Shown here piece by piece: positions 1-8,093 of a DNA stretch of 64,000 nt. This DNA is from Streptomyces sp. 1222.5 (GTDB lineage Bacteria > Actinomycetota > Actinomycetes > Streptomycetales > Streptomycetaceae): positions 7,252,001 through 7,316,000 of the forward strand of contig NZ_FNSZ01000001.1 in NCBI RefSeq assembly GCF_900105245.1, given 5' to 3'. The notes beneath the pieces are model-generated. The model was not told the origin of the DNA and searched no databases. It saw only the letters and a program-made list of their open reading frames with translations. Numbering within the stretch: position 1 is the first letter of the stretch; every line of letters starts with the position of its first letter. Position numbers and translations under genes: made by a program.

Positions 1-754
1 TCACCACCGGGTACAGCGACGCGAGGACGGCCGCCACGGTGACCGGGCCGTGCTGGGCGGCGACCGCGTACGTACCGTTCGCCGCCACGTCGGCGAGCCC
101 CACGAAGGCCAGCGCGGGCATCGAGGCCCAAGGGAAGCCGTCCTCCGGCACGGCGGCGCCACCCCGCCGGACCGACGCGGCGAGCGCGACCCCGCCGACC
201 GCGACGTTCGTCAGCCGCTGCACGAACAGGGCCAGGAACAGACCGGTGACACTCGTCGACGCCTCCGTGATCAGCGCGAACACCGTGCCGAAGCCGAGCG
301 CCGCGACCAGGGTCAGCAGGACCGTCCGGCGCTGCACGGCCGCACCCCGCAGCTGCGGACCGCCCGCGAGGACGACACCGGTGACGGCCACCGCGATGCC
401 TGCGGCCTGGAGCAGCCCGGGGCGTTCGCCCAGGAACAGCCCCACGCCGACCGGGACGGCCACACTGAGGGTGGCGATGGGCGAGACCACTCCCATCGGG
501 CCGAGCGCGAGGGCCTTGTAGAAGGAGAGCAGCGCCACCGGCCCGACCAGACCCGCCGCGACCGCGAACCACAGCCGGGGACCGGCCTCGCCCCAGCCGC
601 CGGTGCCGACCACGACCGCGCCCAGCACGGCCGCCGCGACGGCCTGCGACACGACCACGACCGTCAGCGCGGGCGTACGGCGGGTCAGCAGCCCGCCGCC
701 GAAGTCGGCCAGACCCCACAACAGGCTCGTGGTCAGGGCGAAGAAGGCGGTCAC
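1..754 (-). CDS. DMT superfamily (EamA) transporter, C-terminus cut by window
   Basis: Predicted inner-membrane drug/metabolite exporter with two EamA repeats. The visible 251 codons are a run of hydrophobic helices starting with a segment containing TSLLWGLADFGGG, and PMGVVSPIATLS marks the end of the first EamA repeat. The reading frame stays open to base 1, so the last helices lie outside the window. I chose the GTG at 754 because GAGG sits 4 nt upstream. An in-frame ATG at 826 is possible but would add a non-hydrophobic leader. The gene is divergent from the XRE-cupin regulator at 863 and is probably its target. The substrate cannot be told from sequence. Confidence 0.85.
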   Translation of the reverse strand, partial: MTAFFALTTSLLWGLADFGGGLLTRRTPALTVVVVSQAVAAAVLGAVVVGTGGWGEAGPRLWFAVAAGLVGPVALLSFYKALALGPMGVVSPIATLSVAVPVGVGLFLGERPGLLQAAGIAVAVTGVVLAGGPQLRGAAVQRRTVLLTLVAALGFGTVFALITEASTSVTGLFLALFVQRLTNVAVGGVALAASVRRGGAAVPEDGFPWASMPALAFVGLADVAANGTYAVAAQHGPVTVAAVLASLYPVV

Positions 755-802
755 GATGCCTCGCAGTACAGTTTGTTGAACGAGCGGGTGCGCCCCACCG
801 TA

Positions 803-818
803 GTTCACTCTGATGAAC
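803..818. promoter_or_regulatory. Inverted repeat GTTCA-N6-TGAAC between divergent genes
   Basis: A perfect 5-bp inverted repeat with a 6-nt spacer lies in the 108-bp gap between the EamA transporter and the XRE-cupin regulator. Its position suits an operator for that regulator, controlling both directions. Function is inferred from position and symmetry only. Confidence 0.45.
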
Positions 819-862
819 TGCGCCATGCAAAATAATTGCCCACCTCGGATATTGGACGGAAT

Positions 863-1435
863 GTGTCGGACCTCGAAACCCTGACCCAGTCCCTGGCGCG
901 CAATGTGAAGCACTGGCGATCGGTGCGGGGCTTCACCCTGGACGTGCTCGCCGCCCGGGCCGGCGTCAGCCGCGGGATGCTCATCCAGATCGAGCAGGCC
1001 CGCACCAACCCGAGCATCGGCACGGTCGTCAAGATCGGTGACGCGCTCGGCGTCAGCGTGACCACGCTTCTCGACTACGAGCAGGGCCCCAAGGTCCGCA
1101 TCGTCCCGGCCGACCGGGCCGTACGCCTGTGGCACACCGAGGCCGGCAGCTACAACCGCCTCCTCGCGGGCACGGAGGCCCCCGGCCCGCTGGAGATGTG
1201 GGACTGGCGGCTGATGCCGGGCGAGAACAGCCCCTCCGAGCCGCACCCGGCCGGCACGGTCGAGCTGGTCCACGTCACCGCGGGCGTGCTGACCCTCACC
1301 GTGGACGGCGAGGACCACCTGGTACCGGCCGGTGCGAGCGCCTCCTTCGAGGCGCACCTGCCGCACACCTACGGCAACCGGGGCGAGGTCCCGATGGAGA
1401 TGGTGATGGCCGTCTCCGTGCCGCCCGTGCCGTGA
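863..1435 (+). CDS. XRE-family regulator with C-terminal cupin domain
   Basis: Cytoplasmic DNA-binding regulator of about 190 residues. An XRE helix-turn-helix lies at about residues 8-62 (RGFTLDVLAARAGVSRGMLIQ). A small cupin barrel follows at about 110-185 (HPAGTVELVHVTAGVLTLTV), which in this family senses a small ligand. The GTG at 863 has GGACGGA just upstream. An in-frame TTG at 836 is less likely because no ribosome site precedes it. It is divergent from the EamA exporter, the usual arrangement for a local regulator of efflux. The ligand is unknown. Confidence 0.85.
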   Translation: MSDLETLTQSLARNVKHWRSVRGFTLDVLAARAGVSRGMLIQIEQARTNPSIGTVVKIGDALGVSVTTLLDYEQGPKVRIVPADRAVRLWHTEAGSYNRLLAGTEAPGPLEMWDWRLMPGENSPSEPHPAGTVELVHVTAGVLTLTVDGEDHLVPAGASASFEAHLPHTYGNRGEVPMEMVMAVSVPPVP

Positions 1436-1478
1436 GACACCCGTACGGCGGACGGGCGGGTCTTGTTAGCGTGCGGCC

Positions 1479-2036
1479 ATGCGCGCACCCATCGGAGACT
1501 TCGACACCGCCACCCCGGCCCCGGACTGCCTGGACGAACTGACCGCGCCGGTCGCCGACGCCGTACGCAGCTGGCAGGGCGCCGTCCCCGCCGACCGGAT
1601 CCTCTTCGTCGACACCGACCCGCGCTGGGCCGACACCGCCGTCTTCGTCGAGCACTACGGCCGCGACCTGCTGGAGCGGTCGGCGAACTGCGTCGTGGTC
1701 GCGGGCAAGCGGGGCGGCGAGACCACCCTCGCGGCGTGTCTGGTCCTCTCCACCACCCGGGTCGACGTCAACGGCGTCGTCCGCCGCCAACTCGGCGCCC
1801 GCAAGGCCTCCTTCGCCTCCATGGAGACGGCGACCGGTGAGACCGGCATGGAGTACGGCGGCATCACCCCGCTCGGCCTGCCCACCGGCTGGCCCGTGCT
1901 GGTCGACTCTGTCGTCGTCGACCTGCCCTACGTCCTGGTGGGCAGCGGCCGCCGCCGCGGCAAGCTCCTGATCCCCGGCAAGGCCCTCGCCGAACTTCCG
2001 GGCGCGCTGGTCCTGGAGGGGCTCGGGACCACCTGA
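1479..2036 (+). CDS. YbaK/EbsC-family aminoacyl-tRNA deacylase-like protein
   Basis: 185-residue cytoplasmic protein with the YbaK/ProX editing fold; the core runs from about residue 45 to 180. The signatures are CVVVAGKRGGETTLAACLVL, with the catalytic-type Lys in AGKRGG, followed by LGARKASFAS and the family's MEYGGITPLGLP segment. Family members hydrolyse mischarged Cys- or Pro-tRNA, but the specificity here is unknown. TAGCGT at 1467-1472 ends 6 nt before the ATG, so the message is probably leaderless and transcribed separately from the XRE gene 43 bp upstream. Confidence 0.85.
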   Translation: MRAPIGDFDTATPAPDCLDELTAPVADAVRSWQGAVPADRILFVDTDPRWADTAVFVEHYGRDLLERSANCVVVAGKRGGETTLAACLVLSTTRVDVNGVVRRQLGARKASFASMETATGETGMEYGGITPLGLPTGWPVLVDSVVVDLPYVLVGSGRRRGKLLIPGKALAELPGALVLEGLGTT

Positions 2037-2247
2037 GTCACCGGGGCAGGGCTTCCCGGGGGATGCCGGTTCGCCGCGCTCCCTGGTCGCCCTCTCGAGA
2101 GCGTGCCCGCTTCTGCCAGGGTTCCCGCCCGGCGGGCCGGGCCCGCCGGATCCCCGTCGCCGGACCGTCCGCCCGAGGGTCACCGCCCAGGGGGTGGCCC
2201 AGCCGGAGACCGCCCGGGCGGCTCGGCTTCCTCCGGCGCCCCGTTCG

Positions 2248-3297
2248 TCAGGCCGGCGGATGATGGGCGAGGGCCAGGTGCGGGTCCGTCTCGCCGGGGG
2301 CCGGCGCCGGGTCGGCGTGGACCAGGGCGGCGGTCAGGCGCGGTACGGCGTGCAGCAGCGTGTGTTCCGCCGCCACGGCGATCGCGTGCGCCTGCCGTAC
2401 CGTCGCCTCCCCGTCCACCACGACCGCGAGTTCGGCCCGCAGCCGGTGCCCGATCCAGCGCAGCCGCAGCTCGCCCACCTCCCGCACACCCGGTACCTCC
2501 CGCACCGCCCGTTCGGCGCGGTCCACCAGCGCCGGATCGACCGCGTCCAGTACCCGCCGGAACACCTCCCGCGCCGCGTCCCGCAGCACCAGCACGATCG
2601 CCGCCGTGATCGCCAGCCCCACCAGCGGGTCGGCCGCCCGCCACCCCAGGGCGGAGCCCGCCGCGCCCAACAGCACGGCCAGTGAGGTGAACCCGTCGGT
2701 ACGGGCGTGCAACCCGTCGGCGACGAGTGCGGCCGAGCCGATCTCCCGGCCCACCCGGATCCGGTACCGGGCCACCCACTCGTTCCCGGCGAAGCCGACC
2801 AGCGCGGCGACAGCGACCACCGGCAGATGCGTGACCGGCCGCGGGTCGAGCAGCCGCCCGACGGCCACCCAGCCGGCGAAGGCCGCCGAGGCGGCGATGG
2901 TCAGGACGATGACGAGTCCCGCGAGGTCCTCGGCCCGCCCGTACCCGTAGGTGAACCGCCGGTTCGCCGCCCGCCGCCCCAGTACGAAGGCGATGCCGAG
3001 GGGAACGGCGGTCAGCGCGTCGGTCGCGTTGTGCACCGTGTCCCCGAGCAGCGCCACCGACCCGGACACGGCCACGACGCCGGCCTGCGCCAGTGCGGTC
3101 GCCCCGAGCACCGCCAACGACACCCACAGCGCACGCATCCCGCGTGCCGAGGACTCCAGCGCCGGGTCCACCTTGTCGGCCGTGTCGTGGGAGTGCGGGG
3201 CGAGGAGGTGGGCGAGACGACGGCGCGGGCCGGGGGAGGAGCCGTGCGGGTGCGGGTGCGGGTGCGCCCCGTGCTGATGAGGGTGCCGTTCACTCAC
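2248..3297 (-). CDS. Cation diffusion facilitator (CDF) metal exporter with His-rich N-terminus
   Basis: Predicted inner-membrane proton-coupled exporter of Zn2+ or a similar divalent metal, 349 residues. The cytoplasmic N-terminus is histidine-rich (HPHQHGAHPHPHPHG). Six membrane helices follow, with two CDF metal-site signatures, LLGDTVHNATDALTA in helix 2 and LVADGLHARTDG in helix 5. A ferredoxin-like cytoplasmic domain closes the protein. I chose the GTG at 3297 because AAGGGG lies 6 nt upstream. A longer frame to 3384 lacks a ribosome site and would run into the divergent ArsR promoter. The ArsR neighbour suggests metal-induced expression. Confidence 0.92.
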   Translation of the reverse strand: MSERHPHQHGAHPHPHPHGSSPGPRRRLAHLLAPHSHDTADKVDPALESSARGMRALWVSLAVLGATALAQAGVVAVSGSVALLGDTVHNATDALTAVPLGIAFVLGRRAANRRFTYGYGRAEDLAGLVIVLTIAASAAFAGWVAVGRLLDPRPVTHLPVVAVAALVGFAGNEWVARYRIRVGREIGSAALVADGLHARTDGFTSLAVLLGAAGSALGWRAADPLVGLAITAAIVLVLRDAAREVFRRVLDAVDPALVDRAERAVREVPGVREVGELRLRWIGHRLRAELAVVVDGEATVRQAHAIAVAAEHTLLHAVPRLTAALVHADPAPAPGETDPHLALAHHPPA

Positions 3298-3353
3298 GTC
3301 GAGCCCCTTCGCGGTGTGCGGGAGTGGACGCGCGGCGCCCACGGAGCCATTAT

Positions 3354-3369
3354 GTGCGTATGAGCGCAC
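3354..3369. promoter_or_regulatory. Candidate ArsR operator GTGCG-N6-CGCAC
   Basis: A perfect 5-bp inverted repeat with 6-nt spacer overlaps the first codons of the ArsR gene and sits 57 bp from the start of the divergent CDF exporter. ArsR/SmtB repressors bind imperfect inverted repeats at their own promoter, so the position is suitable. Inferred from symmetry only. Confidence 0.5.
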
Positions 3370-3761
3370 GCATGCACCTATCACCTGCGCACCATGCGCA
3401 CCCGCGCAGCACGGGCGAGGAGCGGTTCGCGCTCGCCGCCGAACTCCTCTCCCTGCTGGGCGACCGCACCCGCCTCGCGCTGATGCACGCCCTGGCGGAG
3501 GGCGAGGCCGACGTCGGCACGCTCACCGAGGCGTGCGGCGCCGCCCGCCCGGCCGTCAGTCAGCACCTGGCCCGGCTGCGGCTCGCCGGCCTGGTGGACA
3601 CGCGCAAGGAGGGCCGCCGGGTGATCTACTCACTCCGCCACGGACATCTGCGCCGGCTGGTCGAGGAGGCACTGCGGACGGCGGACCACCGGCTCGCCGA
3701 GCGCGGTGGGGAAGCGGGGACGGCCGGCGACGAGGGGCCGGTCACCGAAGCAGGGCGCTGA
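3354..3761 (+). CDS. ArsR/SmtB-family metalloregulator
   Basis: 135-residue winged-helix repressor. The HTH is clear (ALAEGEADVGTLTEACGAARPAVSQHLARLRLAGLVD, here split for length: recognition segment AVSQHLARLRLAGL), followed by the beta wing KEGRRVIYSL. The N-terminus has several His residues (MHLSPAHHAHP) that could bind metal. The GTG at 3354 has CGGAG 7 nt upstream; an ATG at 3360 in the same frame is the alternative. Divergent from the CDF exporter, so it probably represses metal export until metal binds. The metal is likely zinc by analogy, not proven. Confidence 0.88.
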   Translation: MRMSARMHLSPAHHAHPRSTGEERFALAAELLSLLGDRTRLALMHALAEGEADVGTLTEACGAARPAVSQHLARLRLAGLVDTRKEGRRVIYSLRHGHLRRLVEEALRTADHRLAERGGEAGTAGDEGPVTEAGR

Positions 3762-3799
3762 GCCGTTCCAGCAGGGCCAGGGCCTCTTCCGGATCCGCC

Positions 3800-4388
3800 G
3801 TCGCAGCCGACCGCGGTACTCCCGCTCGGCCTCTGCTTCCAGCAGGTGCTCGGCTTCTCCGCCGTCCACGCCGGACTGGCGCTCGCGCCGTCCCCGCTGG
3901 TGTCCTTCGTGGTCTCCCCGCTCGCCGGGCGGCTGGGCGACCGTGTCGGCGGCCGACGGGTGCTGCTCGCGGGGCCGGCGTCCTTCTGCGCGGGGCTCGT
4001 CGCGGTGATCCCGCTCGCGCAGGGCTCCGCCTCGGCCCTGGTCTTCACCGTGCCGCTGATGTGCATGGGCCTCGGCAGCGGCTGCATGATCGCCCCGCTG
4101 TCCACCGAGGCGATGCGGCGCGTTCCCGGCCACCTCGCCGGCGCGGCCGCCGGTGTCAACAGCACGGTCCGGCAGTTGGGTTCGGTCCTCGGGAGCGGCG
4201 CAGCCACCGCGCTCATGGCGGCGGGCGCCACCCCGCCGGCCGGGCTCCACCTGGCCATGGCACTCGGAGTCGTCCTGCTCGCCCTCGCGGGAGCGGCCCT
4301 GTGCCTCGGCGGCCGCACGAGCGCGGTGGCGGCCGCCGTCCGAGCCGGCCGGCACCGGGATCAGAACGCGGTGGCCGTCCCGAGGTAG
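3800..4388 (+). pseudogene. 3' remnant of an MFS (DHA2-type) efflux pump
   Basis: About 195 codons encode only the C-terminal part of a 12-14 helix drug:H+ antiporter. VLGFSAVHAGLALAPSP, the RLGDRVGGRR loop and VPGHLAGAAAGVNSTVRQLG are characteristic of DHA2-type pumps. Homology can be read upstream of any plausible start (LPLGLCFQQ before the GTG at 3846). The N-terminal half is missing, and the frame begins directly behind the ArsR stop codon, so a deletion joined the two. The last 28 bp overlap the 3' end of the convergent hydroxylase gene. Probably non-functional. Confidence 0.75.
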
Positions 4389-5578
4389 CGCTCGGCGAAG
4401 GCCGCCGCCGCGGCCGGCGAGGTGAACAGCCGGCGCAGCCGGGCCAGCGTGGTCCCGGTGCGGTACGGGTCGCCGGAGGAGGCGCCGTGGTAGATCCCGG
4501 AGAGCCACTCGGAGAACTCGTGGTAGTCCCACACGCGTCGCAGGCAGGTCTCCGAGTAGCCGTCCAGGCCCGCGGAGTCGCCCTTGGTCAGCTGGGCCAC
4601 GAGGCCGTCTCCGAGCAGGAACGCGTCGTGCAGCGCGAGGTTCATGCCCTTCGCGGCGATCGGCGCGACGAGATGGGCGGCGTCGCCGGCCAGCAGGAGG
4701 CGGCCGAACACCATGGGTTCGACGACGTAGTTGTGCATGTCCAGCACGCGCTTCTCCAGCAGCCGCCCCTCCGCGAGCGGCGGGCGGTCCGCCGCGTGCA
4801 GGCGTCGCTGGAGTTCGTCCCAGACGCGGGCGTGCGACCAGGTGTCCGGGTCGTCGCCGGGCGGGCACTGGAGGTAGTAGCGGGTCACCTCGGCGCTGCG
4901 GGGCATGTGCCCGGCGAACCCGTCGGCGTGTATGCCGAACAGCACACGGTCGGCGGACGGCGGCGCCTCGGCCAGCAGCGCCAGCCAGCCGATGCCGTAG
5001 TCGTACCGGGACGTCCGCGCCCGCGCGGGCAACGCGGCCCGGCTCGCCCCGCGGGCCCCGTCGCAACCGGCGACGAAATCGCAGGTCACCTGCCGGCGTT
5101 CGCCGCTGTCCGGGTCGGTGTACGACACGGAGGGCCGGTCGGAGTCCAGGTCGTGCAGGCGTACGTCGCGCACGCCGAAGCGGATCTCGCCGCCGCGTAC
5201 GTCGGCGTACTCACGCACGAGGTCGGTCACGAGCAGCGGTTGCGGGTACACCCAGTGGTGACGTCCCGTCAGTTCCTGGTACGGGAAGCGGTGGCCCCGG
5301 CCGGCGAAGCGGAACTCGAACTCGGTCTGCCGTTCCGCGCGGCGAAGCAGGTCGCCGGCCAGCCCGCGCCGTTCGAGACCGCGTACGGCCCACTCCTCGA
5401 TGACGCCGGCGCGGGGCCGCTGCTCGATGAACGCACGGGTCTCGGTCTCCAGGACCAGACAGTCGACACCGGCGGCGCGCAGGACGTTGCCGACGGTCAG
5501 ACCGGCCGGTCCGGCGCCCAGGACGACGACCGGAAAGCGGTCGGCGGAAGGGGAGTCGGTGTGGGGGGAGGGAGACAT
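4361..5578 (-). CDS. pobA: 4-hydroxybenzoate 3-monooxygenase
   Basis: 405-residue FAD- and NAD(P)H-dependent aromatic hydroxylase. It converts 4-hydroxybenzoate to protocatechuate, the entry step to the beta-ketoadipate pathway. The N-terminal Rossmann motif VVVLGAGPAGLTVG binds ADP of FAD, CDFVAGCDGARGASR is the second fingerprint, and LLLAGDAAHLVAPIAAKGMN binds the FAD ribityl. Length matches the family (about 394). TATGCT at 5585-5590 on this strand ends 6 nt before the ATG, suggesting a leaderless transcript. The upstream APC permease could bring in an aromatic or amino acid substrate, but this is inference. Confidence 0.9.
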   Translation of the reverse strand: MSPSPHTDSPSADRFPVVVLGAGPAGLTVGNVLRAAGVDCLVLETETRAFIEQRPRAGVIEEWAVRGLERRGLAGDLLRRAERQTEFEFRFAGRGHRFPYQELTGRHHWVYPQPLLVTDLVREYADVRGGEIRFGVRDVRLHDLDSDRPSVSYTDPDSGERRQVTCDFVAGCDGARGASRAALPARARTSRYDYGIGWLALLAEAPPSADRVLFGIHADGFAGHMPRSAEVTRYYLQCPPGDDPDTWSHARVWDELQRRLHAADRPPLAEGRLLEKRVLDMHNYVVEPMVFGRLLLAGDAAHLVAPIAAKGMNLALHDAFLLGDGLVAQLTKGDSAGLDGYSETCLRRVWDYHEFSEWLSGIYHGASSGDPYRTGTTLARLRRLFTSPAAAAAFAERYLGTATAF

Positions 5579-5593
5579 CACGCCAGCATAATG

Positions 5594-5628
5594 ACGGTGT
5601 CCCGCCGGACGAGCCGACGGGACACCGT
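5594..5628 (-). terminator. Strong hairpin between APC permease and pobA
   Basis: Perfect 11-bp stem, ACGGTGTCCCG at 5594-5604 paired with CGGGACACCGT at 5618-5628, with a 13-nt loop. It lies 18 bp past the permease stop. There is no T-run, which is usual for actinobacterial terminators. Because it covers the expected -35 region of pobA it could instead, or also, be an operator. Confidence 0.65.
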
Positions 5629-5646
5629 GGGTGACGCGGGAGCGGG

Positions 5647-7281
5647 TCAGTGCGCGGGCATGTCCGTGACCACGACTTCCTCGATGCTGCGCTCGATCGC
5701 CTCCGCCTTCGAGGCGGTGGCCTTGGCCCAGTAGTAGATGGCCACGGAGAAGGCCGTCACGACCAGGATGTCCCAGTACATCGGGATGGTGCCACGGCCG
5801 CCGAAGCCGCCCAGCCAGGAGATCAGGCCCAGGCCGAACAGGTAACCGGGCAGCCACTGCGCCGCCTTGAAGTCCATCCGGGGCGCGTCCGGCCGGCGCT
5901 TCGCGGTGGCGTACCAGGCGTACGAACCCAGCAGCACGTAGCCGAGCAGGATCGCGAAGCCCAGCCGCCACAGGGTGTCCCAGCCGGCCCAGTAGATGAT
6001 CAGGTTGGCGACCACGAACGACGCCGGCGAGATGAACTTGCCGAAGGGCAGCCGGTAGGGGCGCTCGTGGTGCGGCAGCCGGTCGGAGAAGACGCCGTAC
6101 GCCAGCGGGGCGCCCGCGTACATCAGCACACTCGCCGAGGTGATGAAGCCGACCAGCTCCTGCCAGCTCGGGAAGGGCAGGAAGCAGACCACACCGGTGA
6201 CGAACGACATGAGCAGGCCGAACCACGGCACGCCGCGCTTGTCGGTCTTGGCGAACGCCTTCGGCGCGTAGCCGTTCTTGGCCAGGCCGAACGAGACGCG
6301 GGAGGTGGCGGTGGTGTAGATCAGGCCGGTGCCACCGGGGGAGATGATGGCGTCGACGTAGAGCACCCAGCCCAGCCAGCCGAGGCCCACCAGGGTCGCC
6401 AGGCCCGCCCACGGGCCGCTGATGCCGGCGAAGTCCAGCTTGGCCCAGCCGTGCGCGAACGAGGCGTGCGGCAGCGCGGCGATGAACACGACCTGCAGCA
6501 GGATGTAGATCACGGCGCCGATCGCCACCGAGCCGAGGGTCGCCCGCGGCAGGTCACGCTTCGGGTTGCGGCTCTCGCCCGCCAGCTGGATCGCCTGCTC
6601 GAAGCCGAGCAGCGCGAAGATGATGCCGCTGGAGCTGATGGCGCCCAGGACGCCCTTCATGCCGAACGGCGCGAAGCCTTCCGAGGTGAAGTTGCTGCCG
6701 TGGAAGTTGCCCACCGCGATGATGAAGATCGCCGCGAGCGGGACGGCGATCTTCCACCAGGTGGCCGCGCTGTTGGTGTGCGCGAGGGCGCGGACACCGA
6801 AGAAGTTGACACCGACGAAGATCGCCATCAGCACGACGGCCGAGAGGAAACCGCTGGTCGTCAGGGTGCCGTCGGCGTGCTGCAGACCCTGGGCCCACTT
6901 CCAGTGACCGGCGTAGCCGATCATCGCCTCTACCTCGATCGGCGCCACGGTGGCCGCCTGGAGCCAGGCGAACCAGCCGAAGGACATGCCGGCCAGGCCG
7001 CCGAAGGCGTAGTGCGGGTAGCGGGCCGTGCCGCCGGCGACCGGGAACATGCCGCCGAGTTCGGCGTGCACCAGCGCCAGCAGCACGATGGCCACCGTGC
7101 CGATCACCCACGAGATGATCGCCGCGGGGCCGGCCACGACGACCGCCTTCTCGGCGCCGTACAGCCAGCCGGATCCGATGATGGAGCCCACGGAGGCCCA
7201 CATCAGACCGATCAGTCCGACGTCCCGGCGCAGACCGCCGGACTCCGTCGTGGCCTGTGGCAAGGCGTCGACTTTCGCCAT
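5647..7281 (-). CDS. APC-superfamily amino acid permease
   Basis: 544-residue inner-membrane secondary transporter with about 12-14 helices. The start of helix 1 carries the APC consensus for unwound substrate sites, VGSIIGSGWLYGAEK at about residues 31-45. Helix 6 contains IIFALLGFEQAIQLAGESRNP, the classic APC F(G/E)(Y/F)E...GE.xNP signature. Several long hydrophobic runs follow to about residue 520 and the C-terminus is short and acidic. GAGAGG lies upstream of the ATG. Substrate unknown; the neighbouring pobA makes an aromatic acid or amino acid plausible but not shown. Confidence 0.9.
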   Translation of the reverse strand: MAKVDALPQATTESGGLRRDVGLIGLMWASVGSIIGSGWLYGAEKAVVVAGPAAIISWVIGTVAIVLLALVHAELGGMFPVAGGTARYPHYAFGGLAGMSFGWFAWLQAATVAPIEVEAMIGYAGHWKWAQGLQHADGTLTTSGFLSAVVLMAIFVGVNFFGVRALAHTNSAATWWKIAVPLAAIFIIAVGNFHGSNFTSEGFAPFGMKGVLGAISSSGIIFALLGFEQAIQLAGESRNPKRDLPRATLGSVAIGAVIYILLQVVFIAALPHASFAHGWAKLDFAGISGPWAGLATLVGLGWLGWVLYVDAIISPGGTGLIYTTATSRVSFGLAKNGYAPKAFAKTDKRGVPWFGLLMSFVTGVVCFLPFPSWQELVGFITSASVLMYAGAPLAYGVFSDRLPHHERPYRLPFGKFISPASFVVANLIIYWAGWDTLWRLGFAILLGYVLLGSYAWYATAKRRPDAPRMDFKAAQWLPGYLFGLGLISWLGGFGGRGTIPMYWDILVVTAFSVAIYYWAKATASKAEAIERSIEEVVVTDMPAH

Positions 7282-7297
7282 GTCAAGTGGCCTCTCA

Positions 7298-7307
7298 GTT
7301 CATGAAC
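7298..7307. promoter_or_regulatory. Palindrome GTTCATGAAC upstream of the APC permease
   Basis: A perfect 10-bp palindrome lies 17-26 bp before the permease ATG, inside a locally AT-rich 212-bp intergenic region that must hold its promoter. Operator function is inferred. The half-site GTTCA is also seen in the repeat at 803-818. Confidence 0.35.
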
Positions 7308-7493
7308 GCAGAATTAACGAACGACGCCACAGGCTAGGAAGGTATTCCGCGCCACGAAAAGACTGTTTAGGAAAACTTGACCCAGGATCTTGCCTGTCTT
7401 GGGAACGGCCACGCTGACGGTCTTCGTACAGGTCAGACATCAACTCGGAATGTCAATATTCAGCGGTGAATTGTGAGAAGAAGGTGAGACAGG

Positions 7494-7901
7494 TCACCGC
7501 AACAGGGGAATTTCGATCGCCGGGCAGCGGTCCATGACCATCTCCAGACCCGCCTCCCGGGTCCGCGCGTAGGCGGCCTCGTCGACCACACCCAGCTGGA
7601 ACCACACCGCCCGCGCGTTCTTCGCCACGGCCTCGTCGGCCACCGCGCCCGCCAGCTCGCTGTGCACGAAGACGTCCACCACGTCCACGTCGAAGGGGAT
7701 GTCCGCGAGGGTGGCGTACCCCTGCTCGCCGTGCACCGTCTCGGCCTTCGGGTGCACCGGCACGATCCGCTTCCCGTACCGCTGGAGCACCTGCGCCACC
7801 CCGTAGGCGGCGCGGCTCCGGTTGGTGGACAGGCCGACCACGGCCCAGGTGTCGCCCAGCTCGGTCAGGATCCTGCGGATCGTCGCTTCGTCGCCGTACA
7901 C
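7494..7901 (-). CDS. CoA-binding (Rossmann) domain protein
   Basis: 135-residue single-domain protein of the CoA-binding family related to the N-terminus of succinyl-CoA synthetase alpha (YccU-like). WAVVGLSTNRSRAAYGVAQVL is the nucleotide-binding turn, IVPVHPKAETVHGEQGYATL and VDVVDVFVHSELAG follow, and AVWFQLGVVDEAAYARTREAGLEMVMDRCPAIE closes the fold (key residues Q, D, C). The GTG at 7901 has GGAGG 6 nt upstream; the frame extends further but without ribosome sites. Physiological role is not established for the family. Confidence 0.85.
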   Translation of the reverse strand: MYGDEATIRRILTELGDTWAVVGLSTNRSRAAYGVAQVLQRYGKRIVPVHPKAETVHGEQGYATLADIPFDVDVVDVFVHSELAGAVADEAVAKNARAVWFQLGVVDEAAYARTREAGLEMVMDRCPAIEIPLLR

Positions 7902-8093
7902 CGGCTGCCTCCGGGGGATGTCGGGTCGTCGGTCCGCCGGCCGGCCCGGTCCTCCCCGTCCGGCCGCGTCCCGTCTGCTTCGTCCGGGCAACAGCACCCT
8001 CCGGGCGCTGATTCCCGCCCCGTACCCCGGCACGGTGACCGGAATCGGGGCAAGGTGCCTGCGCGGCGCCGTCCGCCCGCCTACGCTCGGCCC

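Noticed and set aside
3240..3290. GTGCGG/GGTGCG tandem repeat
   Set aside because: It encodes the His-Pro-rich N-terminus of the CDF exporter and needs no other explanation.
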